Assembly (NCBI GenBank): GCA_030267965.1
Contig: BRYA01000036.1
Coordinates: forward strand, 1 to 64,000
Direction of reading: 5' to 3'
DNA length: 64,000 nt
Source: Triparma columacea
Taxonomy: Eukaryota; Sar; Bolidophyceae; Parmales; Triparmaceae
A program made the position numbers and the translations under genes. Shown one piece after another: positions 53,101 to 63,529 of this stretch. The notes beneath the pieces were generated by a model that saw only the letters and a list, made by a program, of their open reading frames with translations, ran no database searches and had not been told where the DNA came from. Numbering within the stretch: position 1 is the first letter of the stretch; the number at the start of each line of letters is the position of its first letter.

Positions 53101-56100
53101 TGAAGCTGGTCGGTACACCTCATCTACGGGGACCCAATCATCATGTACGCACTGTGCGGCGGGGAAGAGTTCTCCAGACTCGAATCTAGCGGGCGATCAT
53201 GATGAAGAGTCTGACTGTACCATTTGTTTGGCAGGATTCTACTCAGATGGTAGTGGAGCCCCGTGTGCGGCTTGCCTTGCAGGCTCGTTCCTTACAGACG
53301 ACGGCGTAGATATCACCAAACACGACGAGTCGAGTGACTGTGAAATCTGCCCCAAAGGGAAATACAATGAGAACGAAGGGGCTGCACTTTGCGTGGTGTG
53401 CGGAGATGGAAAGTATCTTGACGATGACGCCCGTAGCACCGCGCTCCACGACGGGGAAAGCGACTGCACTCATTGTGTCGCAGGGACGTCGACAGTACCT
53501 GGAAGGTGAGCGAGGAGCGCAAACATTGAGGCAGCATCGTCAAAAGCGGCATTCCTAACCCAAACTCGTTGCAGTACTCTTGTGTCCGACCACGACGACG
53601 TAACAGACTATGCTGTATGCAGTATTGGCACATACTCCAACGCTGGCGAAGTCTGCCAAACTTGCCAAGCCGGAAGGTATAACTCCGATCCTGCAACTGA
53701 CAGCAGCCTTCACGAATCGTGTATTCTCTGTGTGGCCGGAAAATTCAACGACGATGCTGGTGAGATACCTTCCAAGCACGACAATGAAAATGACTGCCTA
53801 CCCTGCCCAAATGGAGAGTCAAGTCTTGCGGGCGCAGCAGGATGCTCTTCGTGTGAAAAAGGGAAGTATGCTCACGAGCAGACAGGGTACTGCACTGAGT
53901 GTCCTGCAGGGCGAGCGAACTCGTTGAAGGGCGCGGTGTCTTTAAGCGATTGCAAAGTGTGCATAGCTGGAACGTTTGCGGCAATTGCTTCAGAAATATG
54001 TTCCGATTGCGCAAAAGGAAGGTACAACCCATACGATGGAAACGAGACCTGCATTGACTGCGGAGCCGGAAGGTATAACACTGAGACGGCTCAAATCAGC
54101 GAGAGTGCCTGTGAGCTCTGTTCAATCGGGAAATATTCCAATGCTGCGACAGCGACGGAAGACTGCTCCTTGTGTCCTTACCACTCTTACTCACCAGCTC
54201 GCGGAGCCAAGACATGCATGCCTTGTGAGGCAGGCAAGAATAATCTCGACCAAACTGCCTCTAAATGCTCTGATTGCCCTGCGGGTAAGAGCTCAAAGCC
54301 TGGAATGTGGAATTCTTGCCCGACAAATTTCACATTTTATAAGAGCATTTGCTACCAGGATCTTATTACAATCGAGGGCACATGCGAGAGCTTTGGTGGG
54401 TCTTTGTGCACAAGTCAAGAGCTGCTGATAGTTGACGGGACAATTGGCTACAACCCAAGCTCCTCTTACTGCTGCCGCCCTCCCGATTTCCATGGTGGAG
54501 ATTGCGAGTTGTGCAAGGGGAATGAGTACACTCCAGAGGCTGGATACCCTATTTGCATAAACTGCCCCTCATTCCAGGAGCCTACGGAAGATAAGTTGGG
54601 GTGCGAAAGCGCAAGTGGGTACTACACGGATGTGACGATTGATGGGACTAAGGCATTTCCGACGGGAGAAGGCGTCAAACCAACGCCGGGGACAACTCTG
54701 CAATCACTGGATCTTGAGCCGGGATATTGGAGGACGTCAATCAACGATACTTTAGTTCGCGAGTGCCCCAATCCAGGTGAGGATGCGTCTTAACATTATC
54801 ACTATTTTCCTCAAGGTATTATTTTGAAAGCTCATTTGAAATTTCAAGCGCAAGAAAGCAACATGACGAAAAACTAACCGACCTTCCCAAACGACTCAAC
54901 ATAGACTTTTGTATAGGTGGCAATGTCCTCAACCGAACAAACTCTTCACTCTGCTATGAAGGACACGAGGGCCCGTACTGCGGAGCCTGTCAATCAAACT
55001 ACGCCATGAGCCAAGGGAAATGCGTTTCCTGTAAGGGGTCCAAGGCCCTTACAGCTGTGTTGATGAGCTTTGCCGTTATATTCGGCGCGATTGCGCTCGT
55101 TTACCTCTATCACTACCTTAAAGCACACGACATGTTCGGCGAAAGCACTCCCGGGGAGATGAAGTCCAAGCAAGCGAGATTCAAGGCCCTCTTTATTTCA
55201 TTTCGCGGTCTCCTTACCCAGGTCAGGATTCAGGCCAAGATACTTGCTTCTTATTTTCAAATTACAACGTCTTTGGCCTTCAACCTCGATATATTCATTG
55301 ACGGCTTCTACTTGGAGTTTACGAAGGTGAGTATATGAATTTGGGCTCGCGAGGGAAGCATCAACAACCAATCCATTGTGCAATTAACCCCACACGCTCA
55401 TGTAGTATTTCAACTTCCTAAACTTCGACCTCGGAACTGTCGTTCCACTTGGTTGCATGTTTGAAGTAAATCACATCTCAAGTCTCTATTCTATGACAAT
55501 TTTGTCTATCGTAATTATGGTTGGCATGTACTACAGGTCCCACCAGTTGAAGATACGGAACGGGAAAAGAAAGTTATTGGAGGGGGAAACCGACTGGTCC
55601 GCCTTGCTCTTCAACTACCTCCTCATTTTCACGTTCCTAATCTTCCCGACAGTAAGCACCAAGGTGAGAGTGCCGTTTGCAAAAATCGATCATTCTGGCG
55701 CCCTTCACGCAGTGTAGAATAAAAACTAACGTCACCGCAAACTAACGTCACCGCAAACTAATGTCACCGCCTTAGATTCTCCACACGTTTGGATGTCAAG
55801 AGTTTACCGATAACTATCACGCTCAAGACGTCCTTGAAAATTCACTTAGGTCCGATTTAAACTCCCAAGTAAATGCGCCAGACGAGGGATATTTCCTAAA
55901 AATTGACCTCTCATTGAGGTGCTCAGATAGGTGGGAAGGAAAGGGAAGTGGGAAGTGGCACGATACTGGTGTTTTGTGGGCATGGTTGATGGTCATTGTG
56001 TTTCCTGTTGGCATCCCTGTTGCCTATCTAATCTTGATGTACAAACAGAGGTTGGACATAGACCCTGGACAGAAGTTTCTTCTTGGGAAACGGACCGCTA

Positions 56101-58013
56101 AAAGGTTTGACGTCAAGGTGAGAAGCGTCGCCGAAAGTATTAAATGCGCTATCTACTAATCCTACCCTAACCTAACAAAACGCCCATCATAGACTCGCCT
56201 GTGGTCCTTCATGGAGCACAAGCAGAAGAGAACGTTGCGGGTTCGAAAAGTTTTCGGAAAAGCATTGGAGTGGATGGTCGCTGATGGATTCGTCGATTTT
56301 TCACCCTCGGAGGTCCAGCAGTTCCTCAAGAAAAAGGAACAAGAAGGAGAGATTGGGTGGACATCGGTCGAAACTATGGATGAGGTGGAGGCCATGTGGT
56401 GCTCACTGTTTCTAAGATCCAAGAGAGAGGAAGAAAATCCATCTCTGCGCCAGCTGCAGTTCCTTTACGAGACATACGAGGTGAGTCATGGGCAGGCGCG
56501 GCGGGGGGTGATTTGGTTTGATTTTGGTTTTGATTTTGATTGTCGTGACGTTTCAGTGGGGCTAGTATTCTAACAACACTCTCTTCGCAGCCGCGCTGTT
56601 GGTGGTTCGAGGTATTTGAGACGATCCGAAGGCTTATGCTCACCGGCGGCCTCGTCATGTTCAACCCAGGAACGGCGGGTCAGTGCGTGACAGCCCTCCT
56701 GATAGCGCTCTTGAGCATGAGAGTTTACAGCGCATACGACCCCTTCATTGACGACAAGTACGACACGCTGGCGGAAGCGGCGCAGTGGCAGCTCTTCTTT
56801 ACTCTCCTTGGAAGCCTGTGCGTTAGGGTGAACATCTATACCGAGACGAAGCAAGACAAGGAGAGGTTCGGAGACTTGCTCGGCGTGATGCAGGTTGGGA
56901 TTCTCCTCCTCATAGTCTACCAGAACTGTCAGAAGAGGAGGGTAAGGGAAGACGGGGAGGGGGAGGAGGACGTCGGAGTGCTCGATACACTAAGAGAGAT
57001 ACCTGGGTTCAAGCAATTGATCAATCTTGGGGAAAGATTTGTGGGCACCTTCTACAGTTTCACGTCTAAAATCGTACCTGACGAAGCTTTCGACGATGTG
57101 AAGGAGACGTTCGACGACATCAGAGAGGCTGGGTCTGAGGTGATTAGCGGGGAATTGATGGAGCAGGTGATGGGCATTGCCTCTGGATTCTTCGGTAAGC
57201 TGAAGGAAAAGGCCCTTGACTTTGCAAAAAGGAAAGTCGCCCAAGTTGAGGGTACGTTCAAAGACGCCCNNNNNNNNNNNNCCAGAAGAGCAAAGGGACG
57301 TTAAAAAGGCCGTGGCGAGCAGCTTAGAGGCTGCCAAGGGAGCAGTGAAAGATTCCATCGCCGAGGTAATGGAAGAGCAGAAGGAGAAGTTGAGGGAGGA
57401 AGTCGCGGAAAGGTACAGGAATTTCCAGGAGGAGACGAAGGAGAAGTTGATTACGTGGGTCAAGGACGAGCTGAAAACCTTCATCGAAGAAGAGCTACTA
57501 CCAGGCGAGCTCAAGACTTTGGACACGACTGTTGAGGGTCCGGTTGAAGACAACTTCATTGGCGAGGTGAAGAAGAAGACGCTTGAGAAGCTCGAGGGCG
57601 TGCTCGACATTTTCGTCGAAAAGGTCGTAGGGGGGGCCGTCGACGCGATTTTCACAGCAGCTAGCGACCCCGCAAAATTGGCCAAGGACGTTAGGGGTAT
57701 GAAGCTGGCAGATATTACTGAGGGGGTCAAGGGGTTTGCAGCGGAGGTTGGGGACGGGATCGTGGAGGATTCCAAGGCGCTCATGATTGAGGACATTGAG
57801 GAATTTAAGGAGGGGCTGATGGAGGACGTTGGATGGGATGAAAAAGTCGAGTTGGTTGATGCAGCGGTAGGGCTTAAGGACGAAGCGACTGGGTTGTTGG
57901 GTGGGGGAGAGGGGGGGGAAGAGGGGGGAGAGGGGGGGGAAGAGGGGGGAGAGAGGGGGGAAGAGGGGGGGGTAGAGGGGGGGGAAGAGGGGGGAGAGGG
58001 TGCGGGACCATGA
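50153..58013 (+). CDS. Large receptor-like protein: signal peptide, duplicated beta-helix domains, Cys-rich repeats, GCC2/GCC3 domains, membrane helices, coiled tail
   Basis: Eleven exons: 50153-50813, 50916-51584, 51701-52406, 52492-52924, 53042-53505, 53575-54776, 54917-55326, 55406-55663, 55776-56117, 56193-56480 and 56591-58013, with phases that join up to the gap; about 2285 residues. Exon 1 has a signal peptide ('LIFWACLVLVGGRSLASA') and a parallel beta-helix (pectin-lyase-like) domain; exon 2 repeats the domain. Exons 3-4 have six or so repeats of 'CVATSTSTDDGTDGNFYC' then 'INGG-x-IGG' and a 'CTC'. Exons 5-6 are GCC2/GCC3 (ephrin-receptor-like) Cys-rich repeats ('CPAGRANSLKGAVSLSDC' and similar). 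Exons 7-11 have several membrane helices ('LTAVLMSFAVIFGAIALVYL', 'WLMVIVFPVGIPVAYLILM', 'ALLIALLSMRVY') and end in a helical tail with a GGEEGGE run. Around the gap at 57270-57281 the frame shifts, so gap length is wrong or a short intron is hidden. Probably a surface receptor or adhesion protein; ligand unknown. Confidence 0.78.
57270..57281. other. Assembly gap inside the last exon of the receptor-like gene
   Basis: Twelve Ns. The upstream reading frame and the downstream frame that codes for the helical tail differ by one base across the gap. Twelve is therefore probably a placeholder, or a tiny intron is lost. Confidence 0.9.
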
Positions 58014-58591
58014 GCAGATTAAAGGCAACACAAATGCAGTTAAAAATCATAAACTAGACGAGGAATTGGGCCCATTTCCTGGATCGGCCGAGACCACTCT
58101 GTTTTGGCAAAAGAAAAGCTTATCGAAATAAAGGTAAGGCGGGACAACAATGACAGTAATACCCCTTGTTTAAGGCTTTTACCAGTTATAATGTGTCCTA
58201 TCGTTGATTTTTGTCTCCTATTCACCTCAAGGAACCAAGTTATTTCCCCTTCAATCGAGGTCGAGTATTCGTGGGTTTTCCCCCCGTCTTATTACCGTCT
58301 TATAGACTAGATAATACTACTTTCGGCCATATTTCCGATACTGTTAGTATCATATTGGGGTTGTTATCGGGCAGAGAACCGCTATTGACACCGCAATGAC
58401 GCATCTTTGAGGGGTCTCACCATCCCTCTCCCTTGTTCTTTGTCAATCACACCACTAACCCTCCTGATTCGCGTCAATAATGTAGGAATTCCTTGAGGAT
58501 TGAAGCTGTTAACGACAAGACTGTATAATAAATCCAGGGTTAGGCTTAGGTTACAGAAAGGACGGTATAAAAGATCCTCTCCATCCATACT
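58014..58591. promoter_or_regulatory. Intergenic/promoter block of LRR gene 1, with TATA box
   Basis: The last ~500 bases before LRR gene 1 recur, nearly identical, before gene 3 (63010-63529) and, partly altered, before gene 2 (60960-61467). A TATAAAA at 58565-58571 lies 21 bases before the ATG, and a telomere-like run (AGGGTTAGGCTTAGG) lies at 58536-58550. A very short 5' leader is implied. Confidence 0.65.
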
Positions 58592-60769
58592 ATGAGTGAA
58601 TTAGACTTTGCTTATGGTGATGACTATAGTGATGACGATGGTGATGACTATAGTGATGACTATAGTACAGCAGTATACTCTGGCGTAGAGAGCTTCTTGA
58701 ATGATCGTGAACTCACAGAAGTGACTTTTGCAGAAGGAGTGACGTCGATTGCCGATGAAACCTTCTTCGGATGCTCCTCCCTCACGGCCGTTACCATCCC
58801 AATTGGAGTGACGACAATTGGCGAGGCCGCCTTCTACGAATGCTCCTCCCTCACGGCCATCACCATCCCTGACAGAGTAACGTCGATTGCCGATGAAACC
58901 TTCAGGGGATGCTCCTCCCTCACGGCCGTTACCATCCCAGATGGAGTGACGAAGATTGGCAAACGCGCCTTCCAAGGATGCTCCTCCCTCACGGCCATCA
59001 CCATCCCGGACGGAGTGACGACGATTGGCGATTATGCCTTCTGGAGATGCTCCTCCCTCACGGCCATCACAATCCCGGACTCGGTGACGACAATTGGCCA
59101 AAGCGCCTTTCACGGATGCTCCTCTCTCACGGCTATCACAATCCCAGACGGAGTGACGAAGATTGGCGATGGCACCTTCTCTGGATGCTCCTCCCTCACG
59201 GCCATCACCATCCCGGACTCAGTGACGACGATTAGCCTGGGCGCCTTTCAAGATTGCTCCTCCCTCACGGCCATCACCATCCCCGACTCAGTGACGACGA
59301 TTGACGAATGCGCCTTTGCAGAATGCTCCTCCCTCACGGCCATCACCATTCCAGTTGGAGTGACGAGGATTGGCGAATGCGCCTTCTTGGGATGCTCCTC
59401 CCTCACGGCCATCACCATCCCAGACGGAGTGACAATGATTGGCGATGGCACCTTTTACTTATGCTCCTCCCTCACGGCCATCACCATCCCGGACGGAGTG
59501 ACGACGATTGGGAATGAAACCTTCAGGAAATGCTCCTCCCTCGCAGCCATCACAATCCCGGACTCAGTGACGTCGCTTGGCACTTCCGCCTTCAACGCAT
59601 GCTCCTCCCTCACATCCATCACCATCCCGGACGGAGTGAAGATGATTGGCGATCACACCTTCTACGAATGCTCCTCCCTCTCGACCATCACAATCCCAGA
59701 CGGAGTGACAACGATTGGTGATTACGCCTTCATTCAATGCTCCTCTCTCACGGCCATCACAATCCCGGACGAAGTGACGTCGATTGGCCGTACTGCCTTC
59801 GCAGAATGCTCCTCCCTCGCAGCCATCACAATCCCGGACGGAGTGACGACAATTAGCGGTGGCGCCTTCCAAGGATGCTCCTCCCTCACGGCCATCACCA
59901 TCCCGGACGGAGTGACGATGATTGACGGATGCGCCTTTCACAGATGCTCCTCCCTCACGGCCATCACCATCCCGGACTCAGTGACAACGATTAGCGCGTC
60001 CGCCTTCTACGGATGCTCCTCTCTCACGGCCATCACCATCCCGGACGGAGTGACGACAATTTTCGAAAGCACCTTCCACGGATGCTCCGACCTCACGGCC
60101 ATCACCATCCCGGAGGGAGTGACAACGATTGGCCAATACGCCTTCGAAGGATGCCGCTCCCTCACGGCCATCACAATCCCGGAAGGAGTGACAACGATTG
60201 GCAAACGCGCCTTCTGGGGATGCTCCTCCCTCACGGCCATCACCATCCCAGATGGAGTGACAATGATTGGCGATGGCACTTTCTGTGGATGCTCCTCCCT
60301 CACGGCCATCACTATCCCGGACGGAGTGACGACAATTGGCGAGGCCGCCTTCGTTAGATGCTCCTCCCTCACGGCCATCACTATCCCGGACTGCGTGATG
60401 TCGATTGGCGCTTACGCCTTCGGTGAATGCTCCGCCCTGACGAAACTCATTCTATCTCCTGCCGTCTCTATCGGTGGTCCATACTGCTTCGCGAACTGCA
60501 CTACCCTAATCGCTGCCGCTGCCGATCAAAATATGCCGACTGTCTTGGACCTCCTCCATTACAGGTGGCACCGCAATGTCGCTGTGATCGAACGCGTCAA
60601 CGCTCTTCTGTGCCTCAAGGGAACCTGGGATCACGTGGAGGATCCACCCAGGAGATCGGCTAGGAAGCGGAAGCGAACTGACGGAGTTGAAGCCCCACCG
60701 CTAAGGGAAAGTGAGGCACGTGAGAAGATCCCTAAAGTTTTGTGGAGAGTAATCTTGGAGTTTCTGTAA
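58592..60769 (+). CDS. BspA-type leucine-rich-repeat protein (LRR_5), tandem copy 1
   Basis: An intronless 725-residue protein from the ATG at 58592. It opens with an acidic Asp/Tyr/Ser-rich tail ('GDDYSDDDGDDYSDDYST') with no signal peptide. About 26 units of the 23-residue BspA-type LRR follow (consensus: A-F-x-x-C-S-S-L-T-A-I-T-I-P-D-G-V-T-T-I-G). Many units are nearly identical at the DNA level (69 bases each). The C-terminus is a helix-rich non-repeat domain ('RWHRNVAVIERVNALLCLKG', then a basic nuclear-like patch 'RRSARKRKRTDG', ending 'KVLWRVILEFL'). BspA repeats bind proteins or surfaces; no function can be assigned. Homologous to the next two genes. Confidence 0.88.
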   Translation: MSELDFAYGDDYSDDDGDDYSDDYSTAVYSGVESFLNDRELTEVTFAEGVTSIADETFFGCSSLTAVTIPIGVTTIGEAAFYECSSLTAITIPDRVTSIADETFRGCSSLTAVTIPDGVTKIGKRAFQGCSSLTAITIPDGVTTIGDYAFWRCSSLTAITIPDSVTTIGQSAFHGCSSLTAITIPDGVTKIGDGTFSGCSSLTAITIPDSVTTISLGAFQDCSSLTAITIPDSVTTIDECAFAECSSLTAITIPVGVTRIGECAFLGCSSLTAITIPDGVTMIGDGTFYLCSSLTAITIPDGVTTIGNETFRKCSSLAAITIPDSVTSLGTSAFNACSSLTSITIPDGVKMIGDHTFYECSSLSTITIPDGVTTIGDYAFIQCSSLTAITIPDEVTSIGRTAFAECSSLAAITIPDGVTTISGGAFQGCSSLTAITIPDGVTMIDGCAFHRCSSLTAITIPDSVTTISASAFYGCSSLTAITIPDGVTTIFESTFHGCSDLTAITIPEGVTTIGQYAFEGCRSLTAITIPEGVTTIGKRAFWGCSSLTAITIPDGVTMIGDGTFCGCSSLTAITIPDGVTTIGEAAFVRCSSLTAITIPDCVMSIGAYAFGECSALTKLILSPAVSIGGPYCFANCTTLIAAAADQNMPTVLDLLHYRWHRNVAVIERVNALLCLKGTWDHVEDPPRRSARKRKRTDGVEAPPLRESEAREKIPKVLWRVILEFL

Positions 60770-61467
60770 CTCTTTGCGCTTGATTAGTTGGATTTAAGGC
60801 TGTCCGAACTAAAGTTTGTTGGGTAAAAAAATAGAAATATTTGAGGGCGTCAAGTTTAATTCTTCAAAACAACCGCGTACTTCAACACCCTTCTCTCCTC
60901 TGAATCGGATAAGAGCTGTTTAAATCGTAGTTTTGGGGAAAAACACACAAGTCTGGCCAAACCCACCCTTGGTGGAGGGAGAAATAAATAGGGGCAATAA
61001 TAAATCTATCAAAAGAAAGGTAATTCGGACAACAATGACAATAATAACCCTTGTTAGAGATGTAACCAGTTGTATTTCGTCCTATCGTTTATTTTAGTTT
61101 CCTATTTACGTCAAGGAACCAATTTATTTCCCCTTCAATCGAGGTCGAGTATTCGAGGGTTTTTTCCCTTCTTATTACCGTCTTATAGACTAGATAATAC
61201 TACTTTCGGCCATATTTCCGATACTATTAGTATCATATTGTGGTTGCTATTGGGCAGATAACCGCTATTGACGCCGTAATGACGCATCCTTGAGGGTCTC
61301 ATCATCTCTCCCTTGTTCTTTGTCAATCACACCACACTAACCCTACTTATCCCGTCAATAATGTAGGAATTCGCAGATAAACGGTATCAAATAGTTTGGG
61401 CTTTCAACTGTTACCGAAAAGACGAGTGAAAAGATCCTCTCAATCCCAGGACTCTCCCCTTCCCAAA
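60770..61467. promoter_or_regulatory. Intergenic block between LRR genes 1 and 2
   Basis: It begins with a 3' block identical to that after gene 2 ('ctctttgcgcttgattagtt...' at 60770 and 62827). It ends with a version of the upstream block that has lost the segment with the telomere-like run and the clean TATAAAA; only 'GGTATCAAATAG' (61383-61394) resembles it. Gene 2 may therefore be expressed differently. No gene is seen. Confidence 0.6.
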
Positions 61468-62826
61468 ATGACCAAAACAGCAGTATACTATGGCACAGAT
61501 GAGACAGGGAGCTTCAAAGACGATACTGAACTCACAGAAGTGACTGTTGCAGAAGGAGTGGAGTGGATTGCCGATGAAACCTTCTGGGGATGCTCCTCCC
61601 TCACGGCCATCACCATCCCAATTGGAGTGACAAGGATTGGCCGTGGCGCCTTCTACGGATGCTCCTCCCTCAAAGCCATCACAATCCCAGACGGAGTGAC
61701 GACGATTAGCCAAAGCGCCTTCTCTGAATGCTCCTCCCTCACGGCCATCACCATTCCAGATGGAGTGACGGAGATTGGCGATCACACCTTCATTGGATGC
61801 TCCTCCCTCTCAGCCATCACAATCCCAGACGGAGTGACAACGATTGGTGATTACGCCTTCATTCGATGCTCCTCTCTCACGGCCATCACAATCCCGGACG
61901 AAGTGACGTCGATTGGCCGTGCGGCCTTCAAAGAATGCTCCTCCCTCGCAGCCATCACAATCCCGGACTCAGTGACAACGATTAGCACGTCCACCTTCCA
62001 CGGATGCTCCGACCTCACGGCCATCACCATCCCGGATGGAGTGACGACAATTTGCGTTGGCGCCTTCCAAGGCTGCTCCTCCCTCACGGCCATCACCATC
62101 CCGGACGGAGTGACAACGATTGATGATTACGCTTTCGACGGATGCTCCTCCCTCACGGCTATCACCATCCCGGACGGAGTGACGACAATTGGCGAGGGTG
62201 CCTTCTTCGGATGCTCCTCCCTCACGGCCATCACCATCCCAATTGGAGTGACGACAATTGGCGATGGCGCCTTTAATGGATGCTCCTCCCTCACGGCCAT
62301 CACAATCCCAGACGGAGTGACGATAATTGACGTTGGCGCCTTCAGGGGATGCTCCTCCCTCACGGCCATTACCATCCCAGATGGAGTGACGAAGATTGGC
62401 TGGGGCGCCTTCCAAGCCTGCTCCTCCCTCAAGGCCATCACCATCCCGGACTCAGTGACGATGATCGGCCGTTCCGCCTTCAGGGATTGCTCTGTCCTGA
62501 CGAAACTCATTCTATCTCCCACTGTCACCATCGGCGAAGACTGCTTCTTGAACTGCACTGCCCTTATTGCTGTCGCTGCTGATAAAAACATGCCGACCGT
62601 CTCGGACCTCCTCCATTACAGGTGGCATCGCAAAATCGCTGTGATCGAGCGCGTCAACGCTCTTCTGTGTCTCAAGGGAACGTGGGATCACGTGGAGGAT
62701 CCACCCAGGAGATCGGCTAGGAAGCGGAAACGAACTGACGGAGTTGAAGCCCCACCGCTAAGGGAAAGTGAGGCACGTGAGAAGATCCCTAAAGTTTTGT
62801 GGAGAGTAATCTTGGAGTTTCTGTAA
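61468..62826 (+). CDS. BspA-type leucine-rich-repeat protein (LRR_5), tandem copy 2
   Basis: From the ATG at 61468, 452 residues; the frame is open for 24 codons further upstream but without an ATG. It lacks the acidic Asp/Tyr head of copies 1 and 3 and starts 'MTKTAVYYGTDETGSF'. About 14 BspA LRR units follow, then the same C-terminal domain as copy 1, almost unchanged ('VEDPPRRSARKRKRTDG', 'KVLWRVILEFL'). Units 'DYAFIRCSSLTAITIPDEV' and 'RAAFKECSSLAAITIPDSV' match the same positions of copy 1, so blocks of repeats are shared between the copies. Confidence 0.85.
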   Translation: MTKTAVYYGTDETGSFKDDTELTEVTVAEGVEWIADETFWGCSSLTAITIPIGVTRIGRGAFYGCSSLKAITIPDGVTTISQSAFSECSSLTAITIPDGVTEIGDHTFIGCSSLSAITIPDGVTTIGDYAFIRCSSLTAITIPDEVTSIGRAAFKECSSLAAITIPDSVTTISTSTFHGCSDLTAITIPDGVTTICVGAFQGCSSLTAITIPDGVTTIDDYAFDGCSSLTAITIPDGVTTIGEGAFFGCSSLTAITIPIGVTTIGDGAFNGCSSLTAITIPDGVTIIDVGAFRGCSSLTAITIPDGVTKIGWGAFQACSSLKAITIPDSVTMIGRSAFRDCSVLTKLILSPTVTIGEDCFLNCTALIAVAADKNMPTVSDLLHYRWHRKIAVIERVNALLCLKGTWDHVEDPPRRSARKRKRTDGVEAPPLRESEAREKIPKVLWRVILEFL

Positions 62827-63529
62827 CTCTTTGCGCTTGATTAGTTGGATTTAAGGCTGTCCGAACTAAAGTTTGTTGGGTAAAAAAATAGAAATATTTG
62901 AGGGCGTCAAGTTTAATTCTTCAAAACAACCGCGTACTTCAACACCCCCCTCTCCTCTGAATCGGATAAGAGCTGTGTAAATCGTAGTTTTAGGGAGAAA
63001 CACACACAGGTCTGGCCAGACCCACCCAGGGGAGGGAGAAATAGGAGCAATAAATAAATCTATCAAAAGAAAGGTAATTCGGACAACAATGACAATGATG
63101 ACTCTTGTTAGAGATGTAACCAGTTGTATTTCGTCCTATAGTTGATTTTAGTTTCCTATTCACGTCAAGGAACCAACTTATTTCCCCTTCAATCGAGGTC
63201 GAGTATTCGTGGGGTTTTTCCCCGTCTTATTACCGTCTTATAGAGAGATAATACTACTTTCGGCCATATTTCCGATATTGTTAGTATCATATTGGGGTTG
63301 CTATCGGGCAGAGAACCGCTATTGACGCCGCAACGACGCATTCTTTGAGGGCCTCACATCCCTCTCCCTTGTTCTTTGTCAATCACACCACACTAACCCT
63401 CCTGATTCCCGTCAATAATGTAGGAATTCCTTGAGGGTTTAAACTGTTAACGAAAAGACGGTATAATAAATACAGGGTTAGGGTTAGGTTACCGAAAGGA
63501 CGGTATAAAAGATCCTCTCCATCCCTACA
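62827..63529. promoter_or_regulatory. Intergenic/promoter block of LRR gene 3, with telomere-like motif and TATA box
   Basis: The 3' block is as after gene 1. Near the end lies AGGGTTAGGGTTAGGTT (63474-63490), then TATAAAA at 63504-63510, 19 bases before the ATG of gene 3. Most of the block is nearly identical to 58060-58590. No gene was seen. Confidence 0.65.

Noticed and set aside
58601..60381. Long open frames on the minus strand of the LRR gene array (also 61411-62591)
   Set aside because: They are the shadow of a 69-base repeat without stops in other frames; they merely repeat 'EGGASVEG' or 'MVMAVREEH' in step with the LRR units.
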